From NCBI RefSeq assembly GCF_014208105.1, contig NZ_JACHMQ010000001.1, positions 1,984,001-2,048,000 on the forward strand: a stretch of 64,000 nt of DNA. Reading direction: 5' to 3'. Shown here in pieces: positions 26,777-35,527 of the stretch; the stretch's first letter is position 1; every line of letters starts with the position of its first letter. The stretch comes from Actinomadura coerulea (lineage in GTDB: Bacteria; Actinomycetota; Actinomycetes; Streptosporangiales; Streptosporangiaceae). The notes beneath the pieces were generated by a model. It was not told the DNA's origin and did not search any database. It saw nothing but the letters and a program-made list of their open reading frames with translations. Position numbers and translations under genes: made by a program.

Positions 26777-27967
26777 ATGGCCGATCTTGAACCTCCGGCG
26801 CCCGGCGCCGACCGCGAAGTGCAGCCCGCCCCGGGCACCGCAGGCGCGCCTGCTCCGTCCTCTGCGTCCGGGAGCCCGGGGGAGGAGGCCCCCGCCGCGC
26901 CGCACGGCCGGTGCAAGCACTGCCGAGGGCCGCTGCCCCCGCGCGCCGCCACCGGCCGCCGCCGCGAGTACCACCACAGCGGAGAAGGCCCGGACGGCCA
27001 GGACTGCCGGGAAGCGGCCCGGCGAGCTCGCGAGTCCGCCGTCGGCGCAGCCGCCGAGCAGCCACTGCAGGCCCTCATCACCTGGGCCGACCAGGAGGAG
27101 GAACACCGCCGCTCACACGCCGGCCTCCTGCGCGCGGCCGCCGCCCGCGACGACCGGCTCGCCGCCGACCTGGCCGACCTGCGTACCGCCGTGCTGGAGC
27201 GCAACACCGAACTGGAAGCCCAGACCGCGCAGGCCCAGTCCGCCGCGACCGAGGCCATCACCGCCCGCCAGACCGCCGAGGCACGCGAGCAGACCGCCCT
27301 GGCCGCCGCCGCCGAGGCACGCGCCGCCGCCGAGCGGGCCACCGAGCGCGCCGACGACGCCGCCGAACTGGCCCGCCAGGCGGAAACCGCCGCGGACGCG
27401 CACCGGATCGCCCGGACCAAGGCCGAGCAGGAGACCGAGGCGGCCATCCGGACGGGCAAGGAGGCGCGCACCGAACGCGACGCCGCCCGCGCCCGGCTCA
27501 GCGAGGTGGAGCAGGAACTGGCCTCGGTCCGCGTCCAGGCCGACGCCCTGGCCGGACGGCTGGACGACACCGTCCGCGAGCTGGCCGCTGCCCGCCACAC
27601 CCTCGTCGAGAAGGAAGCGGCGATCAGCGAGCTCACCGGACGGCTGGAGCGCGCACAGCAGGAGACCGAGGCGGTCCGCGACCGCGCGGCCGAGGACGTG
27701 CGAGCCGCCCGCGACACCGCGGAGAAGGAGGTCCGGCGCGCCGACGCGCAGCGGCAGAGCGCCCTCGACGCCGCCGAGCGGACACGCGGTGAACGCGACC
27801 AGGCCCGCACCGACCTGGCCGCCGCACAGGCCGCGCACCGCGCCGAGTTGCAGGCACTGGAACGCGAGCGGGACGCCGCCCGGGCCGCGGAGGCCGAGCA
27901 GCGCGAACGCGCCGTCCGAGCCGAACAGGCCGCCCCGACGGACGGTGCCGCGGATATCGTCGGATGA
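26777..27967 (+). CDS. Zinc-motif plus long coiled-coil protein divergent from integrase
   Basis: A 396-residue protein. Residues about 1-40 are Pro/Ala-rich; about 45-80 hold a possible zinc site (CKHCRGPLPP ... YHHSGEGPDGQDC); from about 95 to 385 it is almost unbroken coiled coil with Ala/Glu/Arg heptads (AATEAITARQTAEAREQTAL and similar). No enzyme domain is seen. The layout, a short DNA-binding-like head and a long coiled coil next to a divergent recombinase, recalls KfrA-type plasmid proteins, but this is inference. It overlaps the GNAT gene by 4 bases. Coiled-coil assignment is sure, function is not. Confidence 0.8.
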   Translation: MADLEPPAPGADREVQPAPGTAGAPAPSSASGSPGEEAPAAPHGRCKHCRGPLPPRAATGRRREYHHSGEGPDGQDCREAARRARESAVGAAAEQPLQALITWADQEEEHRRSHAGLLRAAAARDDRLAADLADLRTAVLERNTELEAQTAQAQSAATEAITARQTAEAREQTALAAAAEARAAAERATERADDAAELARQAETAADAHRIARTKAEQETEAAIRTGKEARTERDAARARLSEVEQELASVRVQADALAGRLDDTVRELAAARHTLVEKEAAISELTGRLERAQQETEAVRDRAAEDVRAARDTAEKEVRRADAQRQSALDAAERTRGERDQARTDLAAAQAAHRAELQALERERDAARAAEAEQRERAVRAEQAAPTDGAADIVG

Positions 27968-28536
27968 TGCCCAAGATCCTTCACGGCGAGCAGGTGACCC
28001 TGCGGCCCGCGACCATGGCCGATGTGCCCGCGCTGGCGGCGATCCGCGCGAAGCCGGAGGTCCGCCGGTGGTGGCGGGGCGGCCCCGACCTGGCCGCCGA
28101 AGTGGCCCGCGAGCTCGCCGAACCCGACGACGGAAAACTGGTCATCGAACACGAGGGCCGGACCGTCGGCCTGATCCAGTGGCATGCCGAAAAGGACCCC
28201 GACTACCGGCACGCCGGCATCGACATCTACCTCGACCCGTCAGTGCACGGGCGCGGCCTGGGACCCGACGCGATCCGCACCCTCGCCTGGCACCTGTTCG
28301 ACGACCGCGGCCACCACCGGATCACCATCGACCCGGCCGCCTCCAACGGCGCCGCCATCCGCTGCTATGAGAAGGTCGGCTTCCGCCCGGTCGGCGTCAT
28401 GCGCCAGTACGAACGCGACATCGACGGCACGTGGCACGACGGTCTCCTCATGGACCTTTTGGCCGACGAGTTGACCGACCGCGCCACCACATCGGCAGCC
28501 GAGGGGGAGTGCCGCCAGGAGCCGGCAGAGCCGTAA
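27964..28536 (+). CDS. GNAT acetyltransferase, AAC(6')-like
   Basis: A 190-residue GNAT protein. The acetyl-CoA loop is VHGRGLGPDAIRTL and the C-terminal half has HRITIDPAASNGAAIRCYEKVGFRPVG, typical of RimJ/RimL and AAC(6')-I-type enzymes. Aminoglycoside, ribosomal protein or another amine could be the substrate; resistance activity is not proven by sequence. ATG 27964 overlaps the stop of the coiled-coil gene (ATGA), so the two are co-translated and the enzyme is probably cargo of the integrase module. Confidence 0.83.
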   Translation: MMPKILHGEQVTLRPATMADVPALAAIRAKPEVRRWWRGGPDLAAEVARELAEPDDGKLVIEHEGRTVGLIQWHAEKDPDYRHAGIDIYLDPSVHGRGLGPDAIRTLAWHLFDDRGHHRITIDPAASNGAAIRCYEKVGFRPVGVMRQYERDIDGTWHDGLLMDLLADELTDRATTSAAEGECRQEPAEP

Positions 28537-28752
28537 TCACCCAAGAAACCCCAAGCTTCCGTTCCTCGCGAGTTGGCGCTCGTCCGTCCGGACCAACTCC
28601 GGCAGGGCCGGAATGGCGCGGGCGGCAGGGCAGCTGAGCTGCCGGATCGGGGACACCTTCTCGAACCCGCGTTCCAGGAACAGCCGGGTCGCAGTGCCGG
28701 AGATCGCCTGTCGGGTCTGCTGCTTCTTCAGCTCACGAAGTCCAGCGGTCAT
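28537..28752 (-). pseudogene. Truncated TetR-family regulator
   Basis: From ATG 28752 the protein begins as a normal TetR N-terminus (LRELKKQQTRQAISGTATRLFLERGFEKVS), then leaves the family pattern after about 35 residues and stops at 28537. Half of the helix-turn-helix and the whole ligand domain are missing, so the protein cannot work. It faces the esterase operon across a TetR-type operator that is intact (28799-28819). The break probably came from a deletion near 28640. Confidence 0.7.
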
Positions 28753-28790
28753 GCGGCCCCTGGGTTCATGGGTCAAACCTAAAAATCTTG

Positions 28791-28819
28791 TTGACATAAA
28801 CTTATGCTCACTCTAAGTT
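28791..28819 (+). promoter_or_regulatory. Promoter with embedded TetR operator
   Basis: TTGACA (28791-28796), a 17-base spacer and TAAGTT (28814-28819) give a good -35/-10 pair reading rightward. The inverted repeat AACTTA/TAAGTT (28799-28804, 28814-28819) overlaps it, the usual layout for a TetR-repressed promoter. It drives the small ORF and the esterase gene. Confidence 0.65.
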
Positions 28820-28847
28820 CTGTTGTGTTCCCACGAGGGCAGCGCGC

Positions 28848-28976
28848 ATGAACCTGCGTGTCACGCCACCGGCGCCGTCCAAGAAGAGGCCGTTTCCGTA
28901 CGGCAAGCACATCCGCTCGAGCCCCCGGCCCATGCTCCGCAAGCCGCTGCCGATGCGCGGCAAGAGGGGCCGCTGA
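28848..28976 (+). CDS. Possible 42-residue basic peptide
   Basis: ATG to TGA encodes a Lys/Arg/Pro-rich peptide (SKKRPFPYGKHIRSS ... MRGKRGR) with about 14 basic residues and no acidic ones. It is 29 bases after the -10 element, the first frame on the transcript, and ends 11 bases before the esterase start. Its first 14 bases (atgaacctgcgtgt) are identical to the start of the truncated mca at 29845, so it may be a by-product of a local duplication or a leader ORF. No known family. Confidence 0.35.
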   Translation: MNLRVTPPAPSKKRPFPYGKHIRSSPRPMLRKPLPMRGKRGR

Positions 28977-28987
28977 GGAGAACACCC

Positions 28988-29848
28988 GTGCACATCCGCG
29001 CCACCGCCGAAGAGCTCGCCGCCGTCAAGGCTCGATTCGACCTGCTGACGGCCGGCGTTCCCGATCCGCCCGCCGACTCCGACCAGGCGCCCGCGCTCCC
29101 CGGCGCGGGCGGCCTGCCCGGCCAGTGGGTGAACGCTTCCGAGCAGTCCGGCACCGACGCGGGAGTAGTGCTGTACGTCCACGGCGGCGGCTTCGCGCAC
29201 ACCGAGCCACGAGCCGAACGGCTCCTGGGCTACCACCTGTCCAAGGCCACCGGCCGCCCGGTCTTCGCCGTCGACTACCGATTGGCCCCCGTCCACCCTT
29301 ACCCGGCGGCGCTGCACGACGTGCTGGCCGCGCACGACGACCTGCTCGCCCGCGGAGCGGCAGAGGTCGTGCTGTTCGGCGAGTCGGCGGGCGGCACCCT
29401 GGTGCTGTCGGCCCTGCTGGAGCTCAAGGCTGAGGGGAAACCGCTGCCTAGGGCCGTCGCGGTGTCACCGGTGACCGACCTGACCCTGTCCAGCCGCTCC
29501 CTCAAGGCCAACGACGGGCAGGACCTGATCAACCGTGCCGTGCTGGAGCGGGTCTGCGCCCAGTACCTGGCGGGAGCACGGCCCGATCAGGCGCCGCAGT
29601 CGCCCCTGCACGGCGACCTGGCCGGGCTGCCGGACCTGCTGCTGGTAGCAGGCTCCCGAGAGGTACTGGCCGATGACGCACGCCGCTTCGCCGGGGCGGC
29701 CAAGGACGCCGGTACTCACGCCGTCCTCGACGTCTACGAAGGCATGCCGCACGTCTTCCATCTGGCGATGCTGACCGGCACGCCGCTCACGACCACGACC
29801 ACTTTTCTCCGCCGCCTGGCGGACTTCACCAACGAAAGGTCTGCATGA
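28988..29848 (+). CDS. Alpha/beta hydrolase, HSL-type esterase/lipase
   Basis: A 286-residue cytoplasmic esterase of the hormone-sensitive lipase branch: oxyanion motif HGGGF, nucleophile elbow GESAGG, and acid/His near the C-terminus ([13 protein letters not shown]). GTG 28988 is the start; upstream frame extensions overlap the basic peptide and are not used. It likely hydrolyses short-chain esters or a xenobiotic. The facing TetR gene is truncated, so the esterase may be permanently expressed. Its 3' end overlaps the mca fragment by 4 bases. Confidence 0.9.
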   Translation: MHIRATAEELAAVKARFDLLTAGVPDPPADSDQAPALPGAGGLPGQWVNASEQSGTDAGVVLYVHGGGFAHTEPRAERLLGYHLSKATGRPVFAVDYRLAPVHPYPAALHDVLAAHDDLLARGAAEVVLFGESAGGTLVLSALLELKAEGKPLPRAVAVSPVTDLTLSSRSLKANDGQDLINRAVLERVCAQYLAGARPDQAPQSPLHGDLAGLPDLLLVAGSREVLADDARRFAGAAKDAGTHAVLDVYEGMPHVFHLAMLTGTPLTTTTTFLRRLADFTNERSA

Positions 29849-30177
29849 ACCTGCGTGTTACTCGAAGAGAGCCGTTGCGCCTGATGAGCGTGCACGCCCA
29901 CCCCGATGACGAGTCGAGCAAGGGCGCCGCGACCCTCGCGAAGTATGCCGCCGAGGGCGCGGACGTCCTGGTGGTCACCTGCACCGGCGGCGAGCGCGGC
30001 AGCGTGCTCAACCCCGCCATGGACCGGCCCGAGGTGCGCGACGACCCGGCCACGCAAGGTGCTGATCTCCGGCGGCGGGGTGGCCAGGCGGTCGACCTCC
30101 ACGGCCCCGCGCTGACCGTGCTGGAGCGGACGGGCCGGTGTCGCGGCTCAGGGCGGCAGATAGCGTTGTCGAAGTGA
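29845..30177 (+). pseudogene. mca: Truncated mycothiol S-conjugate amidase
   Basis: The first about 65 residues match the Mca N-terminus: [19 protein letters not shown] with the zinc motif HPDDE, then [22 protein letters not shown]. After that the protein leaves the family and stops at 30177, losing about 225 of 290 residues and the rest of the active site. Mca cleaves mycothiol conjugates in drug detoxification; this copy cannot. The start overlaps the esterase stop (ATGA) and the end overlaps the barstar-gene start (GTGA). Confidence 0.8.
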
Positions 30178-31421
30178 CGGGCCCGGGCTGGACGGAGCAG
30201 GACGTTGCGCCGATGTGGCTGCTGGTCGATGACGGCAGTGACGGCGTGGACGGCGAAGAGGTGCCCCTGGCGCTGTGCGTCGACATCGACGGCTTGTTCG
30301 TCGCCCCCCAGCCGGCCCCGGCGCCGGAGTACTCCACGTTGATCGGTTGCGAGCTGGCGGGAGCGTTGCGGGACGTCCTGTCCACCACCGGATCCGACCA
30401 GGCGTGGCTTGCGAGCATCCTTCTGGACCCGGTGCATGATGCGGAGCGGCCACCGCCGCACGGTTGCCAGCGCTATGCCCAGGGTTGCTCGTGTATGGAA
30501 GAGCTGTGTGACGTCACCGTCCTCAGCCATCGCCCATCGCAGGTCGGGCCGGGGCTCCTCGACCTGGATCTGCGCGGCCATCTGCGCATCATGCCCGAAG
30601 ACCACTGGCCTCCCGCGCAGCCGCCGCCCGCGCAGGCGTTCCTGCTGTCCGACATCGACGGAAACCCCCTGGGCCACTGCCACAGCACCACTGGGATCTT
30701 CCGCGAACGCCTCCGTCCGGCCGACCAGCCGGTGACTCTCGTCGGCTGCCGTCCGGCGGTTCCGCTGCAGGACCTCCTGGAGAGGAAATCGGCCCGGCGG
30801 CGCTACCTGCGGGCGATGGTCCACGTCGTTGATCGAAGCGGGCGCGCGGTATCCACGACCACCATGGTGTCGGCGACCGTGACCGCGACGCGCCCCAGTC
30901 GGCTCGGCACCGGGCTGGTCGACATCGACCTCGACAGCGGCGTCAGCGATCCTCTCCCGCACGGCGCCCGGGAGATCTGGAAACTCTGGCACACCGGCCG
31001 TCCGACCCGATCGAACCTGTGGTCCGGCTACGACCGGGCGCTGCGACATGAATGGTGCCGTGCGGCGATGACCCACCATCGCCATGACCGGCCGGACCGG
31101 CCGGCTGGAGGCACCTACGACCTCGACGGCCGCTACATCACCGACCTGGAGGGCTTCTATTGCGCCCTCGGCGAGGCCGTCAACGGCCCTGGCGGCTACT
31201 TCGGCTGGAACAGCCAGGCACTCCACGACTGCCTGCGCGGCCGGTGGGGCGCCGCCCCTCCGTTCCGTCTGCGCTGGCACCGGTCCGACGTGGCGCGCCG
31301 CGATCTCGTCCCGGGCTATGATCGCCCGTCCTACGACATCCGCCTCTGGGGCCCGGCTGTCACCCTGCAGGACCTCCTCGACGTCCTCAGCGAAGCCGGC
31401 ATCACGGTCGAGCTTCGATGA
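30174..31421 (+). CDS. Barstar-family protein with two upstream repeats
   Basis: A 415-residue cytoplasmic protein. The last about 105 residues match the barstar ribonuclease-inhibitor fold ([46 protein letters not shown]). In the barnase-binding helix the Asp39 equivalent is kept (HDCL) but Asp35 is Gln. Ahead lie two similar segments of about 130 residues each, with shared patterns LIGC/LVGC...LLxD and GPGLLDLDL versus GTGLVDIDL; this looks like an internal duplication. GTG 30174 is chosen; GTG 30138 is also in frame. No toxin gene is adjacent. The N-terminal repeats are of unknown function. Confidence 0.75.
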   Translation: MTGPGWTEQDVAPMWLLVDDGSDGVDGEEVPLALCVDIDGLFVAPQPAPAPEYSTLIGCELAGALRDVLSTTGSDQAWLASILLDPVHDAERPPPHGCQRYAQGCSCMEELCDVTVLSHRPSQVGPGLLDLDLRGHLRIMPEDHWPPAQPPPAQAFLLSDIDGNPLGHCHSTTGIFRERLRPADQPVTLVGCRPAVPLQDLLERKSARRRYLRAMVHVVDRSGRAVSTTTMVSATVTATRPSRLGTGLVDIDLDSGVSDPLPHGAREIWKLWHTGRPTRSNLWSGYDRALRHEWCRAAMTHHRHDRPDRPAGGTYDLDGRYITDLEGFYCALGEAVNGPGGYFGWNSQALHDCLRGRWGAAPPFRLRWHRSDVARRDLVPGYDRPSYDIRLWGPAVTLQDLLDVLSEAGITVELR

Positions 31422-31468
31422 CCGCTCCGGCCTGCGGTCAGCGGTCGGCGGGGTGGGGCCGAGGACGG

Positions 31469-31588
31469 CGGAACGCCCTGGACATCATGGACGTCGTCCG
31501 GCACCTGGTCGCCTAGGGCTAGGCCATCTCCGCCGACCGGCCGGCGCTGTCGCGGTACCTGCGCGCCCTTTCCGAGCCGGTCGGTTAG
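31469..31588 (+). pseudogene. Scrap of a transposase C-terminus
   Basis: In one frame this reads NALDIMDVVRHLVA, a TAG, G, a TAG, then AISADRPALSRYLRALSEP and a stop. It resembles the end of a Tn3-type transposase (VVRHLVAEG..IS..DLAALSPYL) with two internal stops and no upstream part. It is too short for certainty. It adds to the evidence that this area contains worn mobile DNA. Confidence 0.4.
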
Positions 31589-32244
31589 CTCGAGTGGATC
31601 GCGGCCTCGATGTGGGCGAGTTGGACGGCGAGGATCTCTTCGAACGCCGCGCGGCGGTCGACCCCGAGAGGACGGACGTCGCGGGCGAACTGGGCCACGG
31701 CAGGGAAGCGTTCGGGGTCGGCGCCGAGCACCGTGACGCGGAACAGCTCCATGCCCTGCTCGTACTCTTCGGGGGTGAGGGTCCTGACCCCGGCCTCGGA
31801 GGTGATCAAGGCGGCGACGAGGACCGCGATCCGGTGGTAGCGCGCCGGGATCTCCTCGTCGGGCAGTCCCGACGAGTGCAGAGCCTGCAGCATCTCCTCC
31901 ATGACCATCCGGGAACCGGTGCCGCCTGAGGCGTAGCGCCCCCAGACCGCGGCGAGCTGGGGGTGCCGGCCGAAGGCCTCTCTCACGCGCAGGGCCAGGG
32001 TCGTGATGCGCTGCTTCCAGTCGCCTTCGGGCCGGTAGCCGTCCATGGCGGTCAGGATGATCCGGTCGGCTACCGCGCGCAGCAGTTCGGTCTTGCTGCG
32101 GAAATGCCGGTAGAGGCTGGAGGAGTCGGTGCCGAGCGCCGCGGCGAGCTTGCGCACGCTGAACGACTCGGCGTCGCTCGTGCGCAGCAGCTCTACCGCC
32201 GCGTCCAGGATCTCCTCGGTCGACCAGCGCCTTCGACCTGCCAT
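31585..32244 (-). CDS. TetR-family regulator with TetR_C_1-like domain
   Basis: A 219-residue regulator: N-terminal helix-turn-helix (SVRKLAAALGTDSSSLYRHFRSKTELLRAV) and a large helical ligand domain. The ATG at 32244 is 190 bases from the GTG of the divergent serine hydrolase gene, with inverted repeats between. It probably represses that gene and itself; the ligand is unknown. Its stop codon lies inside the transposase scrap. Confidence 0.85.
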   Translation of the reverse strand: MAGRRRWSTEEILDAAVELLRTSDAESFSVRKLAAALGTDSSSLYRHFRSKTELLRAVADRIILTAMDGYRPEGDWKQRITTLALRVREAFGRHPQLAAVWGRYASGGTGSRMVMEEMLQALHSSGLPDEEIPARYHRIAVLVAALITSEAGVRTLTPEEYEQGMELFRVTVLGADPERFPAVAQFARDVRPLGVDRRAAFEEILAVQLAHIEAAIHSS

Positions 32245-32275
32245 CTCGCTCCTCTCGCCAGCCGCCAGCCTAACC

Positions 32276-32320
32276 TATGCACTCGCCGTTGCACTTGCCG
32301 TAGCACGCACCGCGTGCATA
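32276..32320. promoter_or_regulatory. Nested inverted repeats between TetR and serine hydrolase genes
   Basis: GCACGC/GCGTGC around ACC (32303-32317) forms a compact dyad. TATGCAC (32276-32282) and GTGCATA (32314-32320) form an outer repeat, and TGCAC also appears near 32290. The cluster fits a TetR operator in the divergent gap. Confidence 0.45.
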
Positions 32321-32434
32321 ATGACTGCTGAGCACCCTCGGATCGCCGGGCAGGCGGTCGGCCGACGTGCCGTGTGCCGCGAGCGGTCAGGCAGAGGCGG
32401 AGCTCACCCCGAGGAAGACGAAGGGACGCATGTC

Positions 32435-33553
32435 GTGAGGAACCTGTTGGATCCCGCAAAGCTGAGCAACGCCATCGAGAACGTCCACCGCGCCGGGATG
32501 CCTGGCCTGTTCGCCGAGGTGCGAGACGGCGACGAGGTCTGGCGCGGTGCCGCAGGGGTCGCCGACCTCTCCACCGGCCGTCCCGTCACCGCCGACATGC
32601 GGCACCGGGTCGGTAGCATCACCAAGACCTTCACCGCTGCCGCAGTCCTGCACCTGGTCGACGGCGGCGAGATCGGGCTCGACGCGCCGGTCGGGCGCTA
32701 CCTGCCGGAACTGGTTCCCGGAGAACGCGGTGACGCGATCACAGTCCGGATGCTGATCAACCACACCAGCGGGCTGGGGGAGTACCTCCCCTACGCCTAC
32801 CCCTCCCTCAGGGCGTTCCCCGATCTCGCGGAGTGCAGGCCGCAGAGCCTGGACGACCACCGGCTCACGCGGTTCGACTCCACCGAGCTGATCGAGATGG
32901 GGGTCACCGCACCCGCCGCCGGGGCCCCCGGCGGCACTCCGGGGCTGTACTCCAACACCAACTACCTGCTCCTCGGTCAACTTCTGGAGCGGGTGACCGG
33001 TGTCGCGGCCGAGAAGTACATCACCCAGAACGTCATCGAGCGTGCGGGTCTCCAAGACACCGAGTTCCCGGACGGGCCGCAGATCAACGGACCGCACTCG
33101 CGGGCCTACGAGGCGTTCTTCGGCATGATCGACCCGCCGCGCGACTACAGCGTCTTCGACATGTCCTACGCGGGGCCGTCGGCCTCGCTGATCTCGACCG
33201 TGGCCGATCTCAACCGCTTCTTCGGCCTGCTGCTCGCCGGTGAGATCGTCCACCCGTCGTCGCTGGCGCGGATGCAACGCACCGTCCCGATCGTCTCCCA
33301 GGAGGGCAAGGTGATCGAGTACGGCCTCGGCCTGTATCCGATGGAGGCGGCCGGCGGCGGCATCTTCTGGGGGCACGGCGGCACGACCTGGGGAGCTGGA
33401 GCGCTGTCCATGATCAGAGGGGACGGCGGGCGGCGGATGTCGGTCGCGATGAACCTGCAGAGGTGGAACACACTCGACGCTTCGGGCAGGCCGCAGCCGC
33501 ACCCCATCGACGACGCGCTCGCGGCCCTCTACCGCGTGGCGATGTCCGGCTGA
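32435..33553 (+). CDS. Serine beta-lactamase-like hydrolase (class C/DD-peptidase fold)
   Basis: A 372-residue hydrolase without signal peptide from GTG 32435 (GAAGGGA site). The catalytic set is Ser61-Ile-Thr-Lys64 (GSITKTF), YSN in LYSNTNYLLLG, and HGG near the C-terminus (GHGGTTWG). Members hydrolyse esters, D-peptides or beta-lactams; a cytoplasmic form is usually an esterase. The divergent TetR gene at 31585 is the likely regulator. Confidence 0.87.
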   Translation: MRNLLDPAKLSNAIENVHRAGMPGLFAEVRDGDEVWRGAAGVADLSTGRPVTADMRHRVGSITKTFTAAAVLHLVDGGEIGLDAPVGRYLPELVPGERGDAITVRMLINHTSGLGEYLPYAYPSLRAFPDLAECRPQSLDDHRLTRFDSTELIEMGVTAPAAGAPGGTPGLYSNTNYLLLGQLLERVTGVAAEKYITQNVIERAGLQDTEFPDGPQINGPHSRAYEAFFGMIDPPRDYSVFDMSYAGPSASLISTVADLNRFFGLLLAGEIVHPSSLARMQRTVPIVSQEGKVIEYGLGLYPMEAAGGGIFWGHGGTTWGAGALSMIRGDGGRRMSVAMNLQRWNTLDASGRPQPHPIDDALAALYRVAMSG

Positions 33554-33739
33554 CCGGGCCGGAGAGAGTCCCTCTCGCCGACCCGACGCGGTGCCGAGAC
33601 GGGAGGCCGGAGTTCGTCGCCCGCCTTCCTCGGTATGCCCGCCTGACTCCGCAGGCGAAGGCCGCGCAGACGGAGATCTTCCTCGTTCCTCCGGACGGCC
33701 TGTCGGCTGACGGGGTGCCTTCTCAAAGACAGGAGAACG

Positions 33740-35527
33740 ATGACCACGACCGACTTGGCGCCGACGAGGGAGCAGCCCCCGCCCCCACAGGGCGCCGACG
33801 ACGTGGCGGGACAGTCCGTGGCGGGACTGCTGCGCCCCTACCGATGGAGCTTCGCCGCCGTCGTCGTCCTGCAGGTGGTCGGCGCCGTCGCGGGCCTGGC
33901 GCCGCTGCTGGCGGTCGCCGAACTGGGGCGCACCCTGCTGGCGCCGGGCCCCCTCGACCACGATCATGTCTGGTTCGTCGCGTTCGCCGGTGCGGCCGGT
34001 CTGTTCGTCCGGCTGCTGTTCACGGCCGCGTCGTCCGGAATCGGGCACCTTCTCGACGGCCGCGTGCAACTGGCCCTTCGCCGGCGACTGGCCGCGCGGC
34101 TGGGACGCGTGCCGATCGGCTGGTTCTCCCGGCGCCGGACCGGCGAGCTGACCAAGGTGGTGGGCGAGGACGTCAGCGCCGTGCACCCGTTCATCGCCCA
34201 CGCCCCCGGTGAGCTCGTCGCCGCGTTCGTGGTGCCGCTGGTCTCGCTGGTCTACCTGTTCACCATCGACTGGCGGCTCACGCTGATCACGCTGATCCCG
34301 GTGGTGCTGGCGGTGGCGCACGTCCCGCTGATGATGACCCCGGCCCGGCTGCGCGAGGAGAAGCGGTTCGACGCGGCCATGGGGCAGATCGCCAGTTCCG
34401 TCGTCGAATTCGTCCAGGGCATCTCGGTGGTCAAGGCGTTCGGCGCCACCGGACGGGCCCACCGCACGTTCCGCACGGCGACCGACGAGTTCGTCGGCGT
34501 CTTCTACCGCTTCGTGCGCGGCCTCTCGGTGGTCGCCGCCGGAATGCAGACGGTGCTGTCTCCGCCGTTCGTGCTGCTGGTCGTCCTGATCGGCGGCACC
34601 GCCCTGATCACGAACGGCGGCCTACCCCCGGCCGACCTGCTGCCCTTCCTGCTGCTGGGGCTCGGTCTGACCGCTCCGGTGGAAGCCCTCATCGCCCACA
34701 GCTTCGACGACCTGCAGGCCGCCAGGCGCGCGGTCGGCAGGATCCGGGACGTGCTCGAGGTGGCGCCGCTGCCGGAGCCCGCGCACCCGATCGCGCCGCA
34801 GGGCCACCGGGTGGAACTGCGCGACGTCCGCTTCGGCTACCAAGACGATCGCGAGGTGCTGCGCGGGATCGACCTGGTCCTCGAACCGGGCACGGTCACC
34901 GCGATCGTCGGGCCGTCGGGCAGCGGCAAGTCCACGCTGGTCCAGTTGCTGCCGCGCTTCTTCGACCCGACTCACGGTGCGGTCACCCTGGGCGGCGTCG
35001 ATCTGCGCGAGCTCAGCAGCCATGACCTCTACCGGATGGTCTCCTTCGTCTTCCAGGACGTGCGCCTCCTGCGCGCATCGGTCGCGGACAACATCGCGCT
35101 GGCCGTACCGCACGCCGACCTCGACGAAGTGATGCAAGCGGCCCGGATGGCGAACATCCATGACCGGATCCTCGAACTGCCACACGGCTACGACACGGTG
35201 CTCGGGCAGGAGGCCGGGCTGTCGGGTGGCGAGACGCAGCGGATCGCGCTCGCCCGCGCCCTGCTCGCCGACACGCCCGTCCTGGTGCTGGACGAGGCGA
35301 CCGCCTTCGCCGACCCGCAGACCGAGCAGGCGGTACGGCGGACGTTGGCGGCGCTGGAGGGCGATCGCACGATCCTGCTCATCGCCCACCGCCTGGAGAC
35401 GGTCGCCGACGCCGACACCGTCGTGATGCTGGACGACGGATCGATCGTCGAACAGGGCAGGCCCGCCGACCTCCTCGCGGAGAACGGGAAGTTCGCCGCC
35501 TTCTGGCAATCCAAGGAGTACCGATGA
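33740..35527 (+). CDS. ABC exporter half (permease plus ATPase), IrtA/YbtP-like
   Basis: A 595-residue membrane protein with six helices (residues about 40-325; PFIAHAPGELVAAFVVPLVSLVYL is typical of this branch) and an ATPase domain with Walker A GPSGSGKST, signature LSGGETQR and Walker B VLVLDEAT. It pairs with the next gene, with which it overlaps by 4 bases. The YbtPQ/IrtAB branch acts on siderophores, often as an importer; here no siderophore-reducing domain is fused and no siderophore genes are near. ATG 33740 follows ACAGGAGAAC. Confidence 0.9.
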   Translation: MTTTDLAPTREQPPPPQGADDVAGQSVAGLLRPYRWSFAAVVVLQVVGAVAGLAPLLAVAELGRTLLAPGPLDHDHVWFVAFAGAAGLFVRLLFTAASSGIGHLLDGRVQLALRRRLAARLGRVPIGWFSRRRTGELTKVVGEDVSAVHPFIAHAPGELVAAFVVPLVSLVYLFTIDWRLTLITLIPVVLAVAHVPLMMTPARLREEKRFDAAMGQIASSVVEFVQGISVVKAFGATGRAHRTFRTATDEFVGVFYRFVRGLSVVAAGMQTVLSPPFVLLVVLIGGTALITNGGLPPADLLPFLLLGLGLTAPVEALIAHSFDDLQAARRAVGRIRDVLEVAPLPEPAHPIAPQGHRVELRDVRFGYQDDREVLRGIDLVLEPGTVTAIVGPSGSGKSTLVQLLPRFFDPTHGAVTLGGVDLRELSSHDLYRMVSFVFQDVRLLRASVADNIALAVPHADLDEVMQAARMANIHDRILELPHGYDTVLGQEAGLSGGETQRIALARALLADTPVLVLDEATAFADPQTEQAVRRTLAALEGDRTILLIAHRLETVADADTVVMLDDGSIVEQGRPADLLAENGKFAAFWQSKEYR

